A DNA stretch of 34,293 bases. It comes from Alphaproteobacteria bacterium. GTDB lineage: Bacteria; Pseudomonadota; Alphaproteobacteria; Sphingomonadales; Emcibacteraceae. Under the pieces are notes generated by a model that saw nothing but the letters and a program-made list of their open reading frames with translations, ran no database searches and was not told where the DNA came from. The DNA lies in NCBI GenBank assembly GCA_024280095.1, contig JAJRQU010000116.1, positions 1-34,293 of the forward strand, given 5' to 3'. Below, piece after piece: positions 24,277 to 33,330 of the stretch. The translations under genes were made by a program, and so were the position numbers. Numbering within the stretch: the first letter of the stretch is position 1; the number at the start of each line of letters is the position of its first letter.

Positions 24277-26598
24277 TTACGAGGCTGGTTCGTGGTTGCT
24301 TAAGATAAGGGCTAAATGGGTGACATAGCCCTCTGACGTATGGACAGAAATGTCGCCGCCGATCATATTTGCCAGATTTTTGGCCACATGTAATCCAAAG
24401 CTGGACGATATTTTAGGGGTATATTTTATGTCATTTTCTGGAGAATCTATTGGTTCATCCGGTTCGGTTTTAATCTTTTCGAACATTTTGGGGGCATTTT
24501 TTTCATGGATTCTTGGCCCAAGAATCGGTATTTCGACTCTGACCTGTGCATTACTATTGATCAGAACGGACGGCCTGATGGTCTCCCCGCCTGACGCTCT
24601 TTTGATAATGCTGGAGAGTATTTTGGTCAGGCATAGCTCAACACTTTGTTTGTCATTATAAAGAATGACATCAATATTATTACTATTACTCAAGAACTCT
24701 ACCTGATGTTCATCTGCAAGTCTTTTAACGTTTTCCTGGCTATTCTTTAAAACCGATTTTAGAGAAAATGACTCAGGGTCGAACAGCATTAGCCCCGCTT
24801 CAAGTCTCGCAGAATCCAATACATCATTGACCGCCTCTTTTAAATGTCCGGCTGCGGTAAGGATATTTTTTGTGTTCTTATGATATTGCGCGTTTACTGG
24901 CCCCCATGTTTCCATATCGATCATTTCTGAAAAGCCTATAATGGCGTTTAAAGGTGTCCTGAACTCGTGAGATATATTTTGGAGTAGTTCGGTGGCAACG
25001 TCATCATCATAGGCCTTGAGCGCCGCCGCTTGTTCTCCAAGGGCGCCTTGAGCCTTATATGTCTGGGTTGCAACATATTTCTCCAAGGTTTTTTCTTGTA
25101 TATTTTGGGCATTTGGCATGACGGTCGGGAAAGGCTGCTTGTCATTGATGGCCGAACGTGCGCTGCCTCGGAAACCTGTGAAACGTCCTGTATGAATATC
25201 AAATATGGCAATGGCGCTGATAAGCCACAGGGTTGTCTTGTCATCCTGGGCACCGTTCTGGGCGGAAATATAAAAAGGTCTGTCCCGAAATGATGATCTT
25301 CGTTCAAATAAGAAATCAAAGGTTTCTTGTTTGATGTTTTTATCATTGGCTGTGATATTTACCTCACGTCCATTTGTACCGCTCTGTGGGTCGGGTAATT
25401 TGCACAGGGAAATAAAATTTACGCCGATAAGGGTTGGGCCGGCACAGCCAAATGCACTCAAGGCTTCTTCTGATACAAAGCTGATCAGCCCTGTGCGATC
25501 GATTTCCCAGAACCAGTCAGCGACAGATCGCACGAGGTCTCGTTGTTTGTCGGTTTCATTGCGGGTATCCTGAACCTGTTGACAGATATCATCGGCAAGG
25601 TCTGACGTGGCATCATTCATATGAATGACGCTGCGCGGCTGTATAGGGAGCTGTGCCTTTTCCCCGAGATGTTCGCTGATATGTTCCCCTGAATTTTCTC
25701 TGAAATTTTCCTTGAAATTTTCTCTGAAATCTTCGCTGGTATATTCTTTGTCATGCTCTTCAGGAGGCTGCACAGCGTCATTGGCCACAATATTTTTCTG
25801 GAAAAGATTGTGTTGATCTTTATATGGTGCATGCCCGGAAGTTTTTATGGAAACGGAATCGGCCAGCGTGCCTTTCCGCGCGCCCTTCAGGTCTTCCTCT
25901 AAAGCCTTCGCAATGTTTTTTGGCGGAATGTCTTTTTGAACTTCGGAGTCTGGTATGTTCTTCTCAGGAACGGGCATTTCATCTTTTGATATTTCATCTT
26001 TTGATATTTCGGGGGCTGTTTCAGGATAACTATTGTGGATATTCTGCGCCCGCAATACTTCAAGGATGCTCACCGTGGTTTCTTCGTCTATGTGCGGAAC
26101 ATGATCTTCCGCGTGCTTATCAAGTTCATTTAAGCTATATTTTAATTTTGAGCTTTGGGATTCCTGAAAGGCCTTTTCAAGTTCATGGCGGACTAATGGC
26201 GAAAGCCCAAAACGCCGTGAAATATGAATTCTGTGTGATTCTGTTCCGTAACGAATTAAGTGAATAAGTTTGTCATCGGGCAGGATTGCTTTTTCCAGTA
26301 TGGGCCCGGATACTTCTACGACATCTTCGCACAGAATATTAATGAGCTGTTCCGGCGGATTGGTCAAAGCACAAAGGGCGGCGGCTATTTCCTGGCGCGC
26401 GGATAAAGTGACTTGGTCGAGAAGCTCTTTTAATATCTCAACCAACATCCTTTCCTGAGCGGCGGATGTCAGGGGCCTTTGCTGGAGAAAAAGATCGCTG
26501 ATATGAGAGAATAACAGGGTTCGACTATGCTGAGAGCCCTCCTGCGCGAGCGCAATTAAATTGCGAATTCTATCATCAAACTGAGTGCTTTTCTGCAC
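24277..26598 (-). CDS. DUF2336-PAS histidine kinase with degenerate ATPase domain
   Basis: A 773-residue soluble protein. N-terminal DUF2336-like helical region (about 8-145: LIALAQEGSQHSRTLLFSHISDLFL, VVEVSGPILEKAILPDDKLIHLI), a low-complexity charged linker (about 160-330), PAS (about 355-480), HisKA with a normal H-box SHEFRTPLN (His544) and a C-terminal region at the place of HATPase_c. That last domain lacks the N-box Asn (ILSSIIKRAS), the G1 motif (PILGPRIHEKN) and the Gly-rich G2 (SSSFGLHVAKNLA), so it probably cannot bind ATP. It may be a scaffold or receive phosphate from another kinase, as proposed for DivL-type proteins. The start is GTG 26598 with AAGGAAA upstream. Divergent from lrp and just upstream of the Tad locus. 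Confidence 0.88.
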   Translation of the reverse strand: MQKSTQFDDRIRNLIALAQEGSQHSRTLLFSHISDLFLQQRPLTSAAQERMLVEILKELLDQVTLSARQEIAAALCALTNPPEQLINILCEDVVEVSGPILEKAILPDDKLIHLIRYGTESHRIHISRRFGLSPLVRHELEKAFQESQSSKLKYSLNELDKHAEDHVPHIDEETTVSILEVLRAQNIHNSYPETAPEISKDEISKDEMPVPEKNIPDSEVQKDIPPKNIAKALEEDLKGARKGTLADSVSIKTSGHAPYKDQHNLFQKNIVANDAVQPPEEHDKEYTSEDFRENFKENFRENSGEHISEHLGEKAQLPIQPRSVIHMNDATSDLADDICQQVQDTRNETDKQRDLVRSVADWFWEIDRTGLISFVSEEALSAFGCAGPTLIGVNFISLCKLPDPQSGTNGREVNITANDKNIKQETFDFLFERRSSFRDRPFYISAQNGAQDDKTTLWLISAIAIFDIHTGRFTGFRGSARSAINDKQPFPTVMPNAQNIQEKTLEKYVATQTYKAQGALGEQAAALKAYDDDVATELLQNISHEFRTPLNAIIGFSEMIDMETWGPVNAQYHKNTKNILTAAGHLKEAVNDVLDSARLEAGLMLFDPESFSLKSVLKNSQENVKRLADEHQVEFLSNSNNIDVILYNDKQSVELCLTKILSSIIKRASGGETIRPSVLINSNAQVRVEIPILGPRIHEKNAPKMFEKIKTEPDEPIDSPENDIKYTPKISSSFGLHVAKNLANMIGGDISVHTSEGYVTHLALILSNHEPAS
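25690..25738 (-). repeat. 12-bp in-frame repeat encoding ENFR/ENFK units
   Basis: Four imperfect 12-base units of the type tgaaattttctc in the linker of the DUF2336 kinase give tetrapeptides EDFR-ENFK-ENFR-ENSG, continued weakly as EHIS-EHLG. The expansion keeps the reading frame and lies outside any folded domain. Confidence 0.85.
25981..26010 (-). repeat. perfect 15-bp tandem duplication in the kinase linker
   Basis: The unit atcttttgatatttc occurs twice in a row (25981-25995, 25996-26010) and encodes the doubled EISKD in SKDEISKDE. In frame, in the low-complexity linker. Confidence 0.95.
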
Positions 26599-26940
26599 AA
26601 TTTTCCTTTCCCCAACAAATGAATTCTGCTTTTGAAATAGGGCTTTTTTTGATCATTAAACGTCATTATGTCGTGTATATCTATCGTGGTGAAGATAGCC
26701 GTTTTTTCAGCGAAAAGCCAGTTAAAAGATCAGTTTTTATCGCTTTTTCCGTTAACCATAATTCTGTAAAATAATCATAAAATGAAATTCGCAGTCTTAT
26801 AAAATTATATTTTATTATGCAAGAATATGAATTTGTAATATAATATAATCAATCTTGGAAATATTGTTTCAACTTTGACAGGATGGCAGATATTTGCATA
26901 TTGCCACGAAAAATAGATTTAATCACGAGGAAGTAACAGA
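26599..26940. other. 342-base intergenic region between the DUF2336 kinase and lrp
   Basis: AT-rich divergent promoter region without any gene I can support. It contains the kinase ribosome binding site, a CtrA half-site TTAACCAT at 26752-26759 (155-162 bases before the kinase start), an AT-only tract near 26805-26850 and the likely lrp promoter at 26875-26902. Confidence 0.6.
26875..26902 (+). promoter_or_regulatory. sigma-70-type promoter for the Lrp-family gene
   Basis: A perfect -35 box TTGACA (26875-26880) is followed after 16 bases by CATATT (26897-26902), a four-of-six match to the -10 consensus. The gene starts 39 bases further on, with GAGGAAG at good spacing. Lrp-type regulators often control themselves, but I see no clear operator. 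Confidence 0.5.
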
Positions 26941-27423
26941 ATGCATCGCGTTAAGTTGGATGATATTGACTGTAAAATTCTGGAGAATCTCCAGAATAAT
27001 GGCCGAATTACCAATGTTGAATTAGCAGAAAAAGTGGGTATCACGGCGCCGCCCTGCCTAAGGCGGGTTCGGGCATTGGAGGAGGCAGGATATATTAAAG
27101 GCTATCATGCGGAACTTAACGCAGAATCAATGGGTTTTGGGTTAACGGTTTTTGCTATGGTCGGGCTTCATAGCCAGTCGGAAAGTGATTTAAAGGCCTT
27201 TGAGGAACGGGTGGCAGAATGGCCGCTGGTTCGGGAAACCTTCATGTTGAATGGCGAAATTGATTTTATTCTGAAGATCGTCGCCCGCGATTTGGCGCAA
27301 TTTCAAAATTTCCTGACCACAAAGCTAACGCCGGCCCCAAATGTGGACAGCGTAAAAACATCCCTGAGCATTCGCTGCGCCAAAAAACTTCATGGTGTTC
27401 CTGTAGGTGCTGTTGAGGAATAG
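26941..27423 (+). CDS. Lrp/AsnC-family transcriptional regulator
   Basis: A 160-residue protein of standard length. N-terminal winged helix-turn-helix (LDDIDCKILENLQNNGRITNVELAEKVGITAPPCLRRVRALEEAGYIKGYHAEL, residues 5-60), then the RAM ligand-binding/oligomerisation domain (GLTVFAMVGLHSQSESDLKAFEERVAEWPLVRETFMLNGEIDFILKIVARDLAQFQNFLTTKL). The family responds to amino acids and controls amino-acid metabolism or transport. It converges with greA, with 31 bases between stops. The target cannot be told from this window; the divergent DUF2336 kinase is a possible one. Confidence 0.93.
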   Translation: MHRVKLDDIDCKILENLQNNGRITNVELAEKVGITAPPCLRRVRALEEAGYIKGYHAELNAESMGFGLTVFAMVGLHSQSESDLKAFEERVAEWPLVRETFMLNGEIDFILKIVARDLAQFQNFLTTKLTPAPNVDSVKTSLSIRCAKKLHGVPVGAVEE

Positions 27424-27454
27424 CTTTAAAGGCTGTATCCAAGCGCAAAATACT

Positions 27455-27928
27455 CTATATGAATTCTATATTTGTGATTTCATAATAGGTTTCGCCCATG
27501 GGGGTTTTGACCTCAATTTCATCCCCAATCCGGCGCCCGATCAAGGCCCGTCCAATGGGGGAAATGAAGGATATCTTGCCATTGGGAACATCAACTTCAT
27601 CGACACCGACAATTTGATATTTTACGGTTTTATCATCCTCATCCGTAAGGCTGACTGTCGCCGAAAATAACACGCTGTCCCCGGAAAGCTCCTTGGGGTT
27701 AAAGACCTCCGAGCGGCTTACCTTGCCTTCGAAATCCTGAATTCGAGATTCGATAAAACCCTGTTGTTCCTTGGCCGCGTGATATTCCGCATTCTCGGAC
27801 AGGTCGCCGTGGGCGCGCGCTTCTTCAATTGCTTTGATAACAGCGGGGCGCTGCACATGCTTTAAATTTTTTAATTCTGCTTCCAGTCTTTGGTGACCTT
27901 CTGCTGTCATGGGTACTTTTTCGACCAT
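27455..27928 (-). CDS. greA: transcription elongation factor GreA
   Basis: A 157-residue protein. The N-terminal coiled coil is clear (MTAEGHQRLEAELKNLKHVQRPAVIKAIEEARAHGDLSENAEYHAAKEQQGFIESRIQDFE, with the acidic tip DLSENAEY that acts at the RNA polymerase active site), followed by the FKBP-like C-terminal domain (FSATVSLTDEDDKTVKYQIVGVDEVD...ISFISPIGRALIGRRIGDEIEVKTPMG). GreA rescues backtracked RNA polymerase by stimulating transcript cleavage. It lies 94 bases downstream of carB on the same strand, a common arrangement in alphaproteobacteria. I see no strong ribosome binding site. Confidence 0.96.
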   Translation of the reverse strand: MVEKVPMTAEGHQRLEAELKNLKHVQRPAVIKAIEEARAHGDLSENAEYHAAKEQQGFIESRIQDFEGKVSRSEVFNPKELSGDSVLFSATVSLTDEDDKTVKYQIVGVDEVDVPNGKISFISPIGRALIGRRIGDEIEVKTPMGETYYEITNIEFI

Positions 27929-28022
27929 TATGTAATATTTTCTATTTTTAACACCGCAATGAAGAATATATTTTATCCTATTATAAAATATAAACGCATC
28001 ATTGTCATTTTATGAAGAATCT

Positions 28023-31000
28023 TTACTCAAACACATAAGACTGAAGGGGTTTAACTTCAAGTGAGCTGGATTTCAAGACTTTTATGGCCTCCATAGCTGA
28101 AATTGCGCCCCTTGTGGTGGTATAATAGGGAATATTATGGGTTAATGCCGTGCGCCGAAGCTGATAGCTGTCGGTAATGGACTGGCTGCCTTCGGTTGTG
28201 TTGAAGATCAATTGAATGCCCTTGTTTTTAATGGCATCGACAATATGAGGCCGCCCTTCCAGGACTTTGTTGATGCGCTGCACGTCCAGTCCTTCATTTT
28301 GCAGATATTCAGCCGTACCGCCCGTTGCGACGACGGTATATCCCATCTCCAGAAGTATCCGGGCAGGTTCAGCCATTTTTTGTTTATCGCTGTTTTTAAC
28401 GGAAATAAAGACTGTTCCGGTGAGGGGCAGGTGAGTGCCCGCCGCAATCTGAGATTTCAGAAAAGCCTTGGCAAAAGTATCATCCAGTCCCATGACCTCT
28501 CCCGTAGAACGCATTTCAGGGCCGAGAAGAACATCAACACCCGGAAAACGGTTAAAGGGCAAGACAACTTCTTTTATCGCCACATGATTCGGTGTGGCTG
28601 ACGGGAAGGTGAAAGCGGACATTTTTTCCCCCGCCATGATACGGGCCGCATATTTGGCGATTGGCGCGCCGATGGCTTTGGCGACAAAGGGCACCGTTCG
28701 GCTGGCCCGGGGGTTGACCTCAATCAGATAGACCACATCATCTTTAACCGCGAATTGCACATTCATCAATCCCTTGATATTCAAGGCGAGGGCCAATTTC
28801 TTGGTCTGCTCTCTAATGTCATCCATGACACTGTCTTTTAAGGAGAAAGGCGGCAGGCAGCAGGCGCTGTCGCCTGAATGGATGCCGGCTTCTTCGATAT
28901 GTTGCATGATGGCGGCCACATGAACCGTCCTGCCGTCGCTCAAGGCATCAACGTCAACCTCTGTCGCGCCGCCAAGATAACGGTCGATAAGGACGGGGCT
29001 GTCCCATGATACGGCCACGGCCTTGGCCATATAGCCTTCAAGTGATACGGTATCATAGACAATTTCCATGGCCCGTCCGCCCAGCACGTAACTTGGCCTG
29101 ATCAGGATCGGGTAGCCAATTTCCTCAGCGACCGCGACGGCCTCTTCAAGATTGGTGGCGAGGCCATTGTCCGGTTGGCGCAGGCCAAGCTTCTGAACCA
29201 GCTGCTGAAATCTTTTCCGGTCTTCGGCCAGATCAATAGCATCAGGAGATGTGCCAAGAATGGGAATATTGGCTTCCTGCAAGGCATGAGACAATTTCAA
29301 GGGTGTTTGGCCGCCGAACTGAACGATAACCCCGACGACAGTACCATTTTCCTGTTCCTTGCGGATGAGCTCAATCGTATCTTCGGCGGTTAAGGGCTCG
29401 AAATACAGCCGGTCCGAGGTATCGTAATCGGTGGAAACTGTTTCAGGGTTACAATTGACCATAATCGTCTCAAACCCTTGCTCGCTGAGGGCATAAGCCG
29501 CATGGCAGCAGCAATAGTCAAATTCAATACCCTGACCGATTCGGTTGGGGCCGCCGCCCAGAATGATGATTTTTTTCTTATCCGTTGGATTTGCCTCGCA
29601 CTCTGCATCGCCGGAGGCATCCCGTTCGTAAGTGGAATACATATAGGGGGTTTTTGCTTCAAATTCTGCGGCGCAGGTATCAACCCGTTTATAGACCGGA
29701 TGAAGATTTAATTTATGCCTGAGTGAGGTAACATAAGTTTCTTTTTCACCGATCAATTCTGCAAGGCGGGCGTCTGAAAAACCGATTTCTTTCAAACGGC
29801 TTAATTCATGACGGCTCTGGGGCAAACCATTTGCTTTAATGGCCATCTCCGAATCGGTGATGGCCTTGATCTGATCAATGAACCAGGGGTCATATTGGGC
29901 AATGGCGTGAATTTCATCAGGGGAAATGCCGAGGCGCAGAGCCTGCGCCATAACCAGCAAGCGATCATCGGTGGGGCTGGCCAAGGCGGCCCGAATGGCA
30001 TTGATGTCGCCGTTTTCCGGGTCGTAGCCGGGGATATCAACTTCATTTAATCCGGTCAGGCCGGTTTCCATGGAGCGCAGGGCTTTTTGAAGGGATTCCG
30101 CGAAATTTCGGCCAATGGCCATGGCTTCGCCCACGGATTTCATGGCGGTTGTCAATGTGGGTTTTGTACCGGGGAATTTTTCAAAAGTGAAACGGGGTAT
30201 CTTGGTGACCACATAATCTATGGTTGGCTCAAACGACACAGGGGTCGCGCCAGTGATATCATTCTGTAATTCATCCAGCGTATAACCAACGGCAAGTTTC
30301 GCAGCGACCTTCGCAATGGGAAAGCCGGTTGCTTTTGAGGCGAGGGCGGAGGATCTGCTGACCCGTGGGTTCATTTCAATGACAATCAATTCGCCGTCTG
30401 CGGGATTAACCGCGAACTGAACGTTGGAGCCGCCCGTTTCCACACCAATCTCCCGGAGTATGGCGATAGAGGCATTGCGCATGATCTGATATTCTTTATC
30501 GGTCAGGGTTAATGCAGGCGCGACGGTAATACTGTCACCGGTATGGATGCCCATAGGGTCAAAATTTTCAATGGAGCAGATGATGATGCAATTGTCGGCC
30601 GTATCGCGGACAACTTCCATTTCATATTCTTTCCAGCCCAATACCGACTGATCGATAAGAACTTCGCCAACAGGCGACGCATCTATACCGTTCATGATGA
30701 TATCCTCATATTCTTCCAGATTGTAAGCAATGCCGCCGCCCGTGCCGCCCATGGTAAAGCTGGGACGAATGACCGCAGGTAATCCCACATAATCAAGGGC
30801 CTCCATGGCTTCTGCCAGACTTTTGGCGATCCGGCTGCGTGGGGTACCAAGGCCAAGCCTGTCCATCGCATCCCGAAACAGCAGCCTGTCTTCGGCCATA
30901 TTTATGGCGTCAACTTTCGCCCCAATCAGCTCAACATTATATTTTTCCAGAACACCATTTTTATCGAGCTGCAAGGCTGTGTTCAGCCCTGTTTGCCCAC

Positions 31001-31271
31001 CCATAGTCGGCAGGATCGCATCGGGGCGTTCTTTTATAATGATTTTCTCAACAAATTCTGGTGTGATGGGTTCCACATAGGTGGCATCAGCCAAATCGGG
31101 ATCGGTCATGATGGTCGCTGGATTGCTATTGACCAAAATCACACGGTAACCTTCTTCCTTCAGGGCTTTACAGGCCTGCGTTCCGGAATAGTCAAATTCA
31201 CAGGCCTGGCCGATAATAATCGGGCCGGCGCCGATAATAAGGATGGAATTTATATCTGTACGTTTAGGCAT
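28023..31271 (-). CDS. carB: carbamoyl-phosphate synthase large subunit
   Basis: A 1,082-residue enzyme of full length. Two homologous ATP-grasp halves are evident: [29 protein letters not shown] at the N-terminus and [29 protein letters not shown] near the middle, each with its own Gly-rich and Glu/Asn metal-binding motifs ([44 protein letters not shown]). The C-terminal MGS-like allosteric domain (about 940-1082) ends [12 protein letters not shown]. It makes carbamoyl phosphate from bicarbonate, ammonia and two ATP for pyrimidine and arginine synthesis. The ATG overlaps the end of carA by eight bases, so the subunits are translationally coupled. Confidence 0.97.
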   Translation of the reverse strand: MPKRTDINSILIIGAGPIIIGQACEFDYSGTQACKALKEEGYRVILVNSNPATIMTDPDLADATYVEPITPEFVEKIIIKERPDAILPTMGGQTGLNTALQLDKNGVLEKYNVELIGAKVDAINMAEDRLLFRDAMDRLGLGTPRSRIAKSLAEAMEALDYVGLPAVIRPSFTMGGTGGGIAYNLEEYEDIIMNGIDASPVGEVLIDQSVLGWKEYEMEVVRDTADNCIIICSIENFDPMGIHTGDSITVAPALTLTDKEYQIMRNASIAILREIGVETGGSNVQFAVNPADGELIVIEMNPRVSRSSALASKATGFPIAKVAAKLAVGYTLDELQNDITGATPVSFEPTIDYVVTKIPRFTFEKFPGTKPTLTTAMKSVGEAMAIGRNFAESLQKALRSMETGLTGLNEVDIPGYDPENGDINAIRAALASPTDDRLLVMAQALRLGISPDEIHAIAQYDPWFIDQIKAITDSEMAIKANGLPQSRHELSRLKEIGFSDARLAELIGEKETYVTSLRHKLNLHPVYKRVDTCAAEFEAKTPYMYSTYERDASGDAECEANPTDKKKIIILGGGPNRIGQGIEFDYCCCHAAYALSEQGFETIMVNCNPETVSTDYDTSDRLYFEPLTAEDTIELIRKEQENGTVVGVIVQFGGQTPLKLSHALQEANIPILGTSPDAIDLAEDRKRFQQLVQKLGLRQPDNGLATNLEEAVAVAEEIGYPILIRPSYVLGGRAMEIVYDTVSLEGYMAKAVAVSWDSPVLIDRYLGGATEVDVDALSDGRTVHVAAIMQHIEEAGIHSGDSACCLPPFSLKDSVMDDIREQTKKLALALNIKGLMNVQFAVKDDVVYLIEVNPRASRTVPFVAKAIGAPIAKYAARIMAGEKMSAFTFPSATPNHVAIKEVVLPFNRFPGVDVLLGPEMRSTGEVMGLDDTFAKAFLKSQIAAGTHLPLTGTVFISVKNSDKQKMAEPARILLEMGYTVVATGGTAEYLQNEGLDVQRINKVLEGRPHIVDAIKNKGIQLIFNTTEGSQSITDSYQLRRTALTHNIPYYTTTRGAISAMEAIKVLKSSSLEVKPLQSYVFE

Positions 31272-32445
31272 TTTTCTTGATCATTTCCATAAAGCGGTCA
31301 AAAAGATAGTGGCTATCCTGTGGGCCGGGGCTGGCTTCGGGGTGATGTTGGACGCAAAAGGCGGGCTTGTCTTTTATTTCAAACCCGCAAAGCGTCTGAT
31401 CAAATAGCGAAATATGACTGACCTTTGCCATATCCGGCAGACTGTCCTTATCTACCATAAAGCCGTGGTTCATCGAGGTGATTTCCACTTTGCCGGTGTT
31501 ATAGTCCATGACAGGGTGATTGGCACCCCGGTGCCCCTGATGCATTTTACGGGTCTTGGCCCCAATGGCCAGCGCCATCATTTGATAACCCAGACAAATA
31601 CCAAATAAGGGAATGTCACTGTTTAACAGACTTTGAATGACCGGAATGGCATATTCCCCTGTTGCCGCCGGATCGCCCGGCCCATTTGACAAGAAAATCC
31701 CATCCGGTTTATAGGCCAAAATTTCTTCCGCTGTTGCGGAGGCGGGCACGACGGTAATTTTGGCCCCGGTCGTCGCCAGACATCTTAATATATTCCGCTT
31801 GATGCCGTAATCGACGGCAACAACATGGGGGTATGGAACATGGGCTTTTGGTGACGGCAGTTTTTGGTATCCGTCCTCCAAAGTCCAGCGGATTTCGTCC
31901 CAGATATAGGGCTCTGTGCAGGATACCTGAGCGGCTAAGTCCATGCCTTCCAGACCCGCCCAGTTTTGGGCTTTTTTAACAAGGGCCGGAATATTAAAAA
32001 TCCCGTCCGGTTGGTGGCTTATCACGCCGTTTGGCGCACCATTCTTGCGGATATAATGCGTAAGCCGCCTTGTATCTATACCCGATATGCCCACAAGCCC
32101 CTGCGCCTTGCACCAGTCATTTAAATGCTGCTGGCTGCGAAAGTTTGACGGCGCGGTAATATCTTCGCGAATGATCAATCCTCGTGCGGCGGGGGCATGG
32201 CTTTCCATATCCTCTGCATTGGTGCCGACATTTCCGATATGGGGAAAGGTAAAGGTGATAATCTGACCGGCATAAGAAGGGTCTGTCAGTATTTCCTGAT
32301 AACCGGTGAGGGAGGTGTTAAAACAGACCTCGCCCACAATATCTTTTGCGGCACCAATGCCATAACCCCAAAAAACGGTTCCATCAGCAAGGACCAATGC
32401 GGCCGTTATATTCTTATGGGGTGGGGCGCTTTTTTCTTCAGTCAT
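31264..32445 (-). CDS. carA: carbamoyl-phosphate synthase small (glutamine-hydrolysing) subunit
   Basis: A 393-residue protein with an N-terminal CarA domain ([17 protein letters not shown]...[35 protein letters not shown]) and a C-terminal class I glutamine amidotransferase domain: the catalytic Cys in [16 protein letters not shown] and His/Glu in [11 protein letters not shown]. It supplies ammonia to CarB. I use the ATG at 32445 ([11 protein letters not shown]). A tandem duplication places an identical start, MTEEK, 17 bases upstream, but that one is out of frame and ends after six codons. A promoter with a perfect -10 box and a palindrome is visible upstream. Confidence 0.97.
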   Translation of the reverse strand: MTEEKSAPPHKNITAALVLADGTVFWGYGIGAAKDIVGEVCFNTSLTGYQEILTDPSYAGQIITFTFPHIGNVGTNAEDMESHAPAARGLIIREDITAPSNFRSQQHLNDWCKAQGLVGISGIDTRRLTHYIRKNGAPNGVISHQPDGIFNIPALVKKAQNWAGLEGMDLAAQVSCTEPYIWDEIRWTLEDGYQKLPSPKAHVPYPHVVAVDYGIKRNILRCLATTGAKITVVPASATAEEILAYKPDGIFLSNGPGDPAATGEYAIPVIQSLLNSDIPLFGICLGYQMMALAIGAKTRKMHQGHRGANHPVMDYNTGKVEITSMNHGFMVDKDSLPDMAKVSHISLFDQTLCGFEIKDKPAFCVQHHPEASPGPQDSHYLFDRFMEMIKKNA

Positions 32446-32462
32446 GTTTTTTCTTCAGTCAT
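32430..32462 (-). repeat. 17-bp tandem duplication of the carA start
   Basis: The stretch ttttttcttcagtcat occurs twice (ending at 32445 or 32446, and 32447-32462), so the start ATGACTGAAGAAAAAA is present in two copies, 17 bases apart and thus in different frames. Confidence 0.95.
32442..32462 (-). CDS. six-codon leader ORF overlapping the carA start
   Basis: From ATG 32462 the upstream copy of the duplicated start reads MTEEKT and stops at TGA, which overlaps the carA ATG as ATGA. A ribosome starting here would end exactly at the carA start and could re-initiate. Its own ribosome binding site is weak. Whether it is translated is unknown. Confidence 0.35.
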   Translation of the reverse strand: MTEEKT

Positions 32463-32516
32463 ATTTTGTCATTATTCAGGTATTCTGGCCTAAGATTAAT
32501 TCCGAGGTTTGGCCAG

Positions 32517-32549
32517 ATTATACATGGATTAGGGCAATTTCAAATTGCC
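32517..32549 (-). promoter_or_regulatory. carA promoter with 17-bp palindromic operator candidate
   Basis: On the minus strand a perfect TATAAT (32517-32522) is preceded at 15 bases by TTGAAA (32538-32543). The -35 box lies in the middle of a perfect palindrome, GGCAATTT-G-AAATTGCC (32533-32549). A second, 6-bp inverted repeat CTGGCC/GGCCAG (32485-32490, 32511-32516) starts just after the -10 box, about where the transcript would begin. A repressor bound to the 17-bp palindrome would block the promoter. Confidence 0.6.
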
Positions 32550-32671
32550 ATCAAACTTACGCTGGCCCTGACGTAAATTGACGGGAACATAGGTGAAGAT
32601 TTGCCCGAGGTCAAGAAAAACCGGAAGAAAAAAAATCGTTTAGAAACAAGGGGTTGCCTGATAAAAATCTA

Positions 32672-32700
32672 TTGCTTTCTACGCCCGTTTGGGGTAATAT
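32672..32700 (+). promoter_or_regulatory. possible promoter of the yqeY-type gene
   Basis: TTGCTT and TAATAT are separated by exactly 17 bases, 81 bases before the chosen start. Each hexamer matches its consensus only partly (three and four of six), so this is a fair but not firm call. Confidence 0.4.
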
Positions 32701-32780
32701 CTCTGCTTTCTTAAGGTTCGGAATATGTGGGTGTCGAGTCATGCAATCGGAATTTTTATAAAAAAGGACTAAGAAACAAT

Positions 32781-33236
32781 ATGTTGCGAGATCAGCTTAC
32801 CGTCGCCATGAAGCAGGCGATGAAGGATAAGAAAAAGCGTCGCCTGACGACAATTCGACTCATTCTTGCGGCGATCAAGGATCGGGATATCGCCGCCCGT
32901 ACCGATAAGAATCTTATTGAAGATGAAGATGCGGTCGTGCTTGAGATTCTATCAAAAATGATCAAGCAGCGTAAAGAGAGCCTTGTTGTATACGAAGAAG
33001 CCGGCCGTATGGAGCTTGCCCAGCAGGAACAGGCAGAGATGGATATTATCTCTGAATTTCAGCCCCGGCAAATGCCCGAAGAAGAAATTACGCAAGCGGT
33101 TAAAAAGGCAATCGAAGAAACCGAAGCTTCTGGCCTGAAAGATATCGGTAAAATAATGGCACTCCTTAAAGGGAAATATGCCGGAAAAATGGATTTCTCC
33201 AGAGCCAGCGCCGTAGCGCGGTCTGAACTTTCTTGA
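32781..33236 (+). CDS. GatB/YqeY domain protein
   Basis: A 152-residue protein of the YqeY family, related to the tail domain of the GatB amidotransferase subunit. The start at ATG 32781 (MLRDQLTVAMKQAMKDKKKRRLTTIRLILAAIKDRDI) gives the normal family length and has AAGGA upstream; the longer frame from GTG 32727 is unlikely. The conserved pattern VLEILSKMIKQRKESLVVYEEAGR and GLKDIGKIMALLKGKYAGKMDFSRAS is complete. The exact function is not known; a role connected with tRNA or translation is assumed from the GatB link. Directly upstream of dnaG, a common alphaproteobacterial order. Confidence 0.92.
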   Translation: MLRDQLTVAMKQAMKDKKKRRLTTIRLILAAIKDRDIAARTDKNLIEDEDAVVLEILSKMIKQRKESLVVYEEAGRMELAQQEQAEMDIISEFQPRQMPEEEITQAVKKAIEETEASGLKDIGKIMALLKGKYAGKMDFSRASAVARSELS

Positions 33237-33330
33237 TTTTCCACAGGCCTGACTTTAATCCACGGGAGTTTTTATGTCTCCTGTTGTTTTGAAACCCTTT
33301 ATTGAAACTTTGGCGGAGTGATATAGTCTT

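Larger units (their letters stand above)
32463..32780. other. divergent control region between carA and the yqeY-type gene
   Basis: About 320 bases without a longer gene. The left part holds the carA leader, promoter and palindromes; the right part holds a probable promoter (32672-32700) and the ribosome binding site of the yqeY-type gene. I see nothing else in 32550-32670. Confidence 0.6.

Noticed and set aside
25674-25745. CRISPR-like short repeats
   Set aside because: The repeats have a 12-base period without spacers, stay in frame inside the kinase gene and encode a tetrapeptide repeat.
32727-32780. Longer N-terminus of the YqeY-type protein from GTG 32727
   Set aside because: The extra 18 residues do not match the family, and the ATG at 32781 gives the normal length and follows AAGGA.
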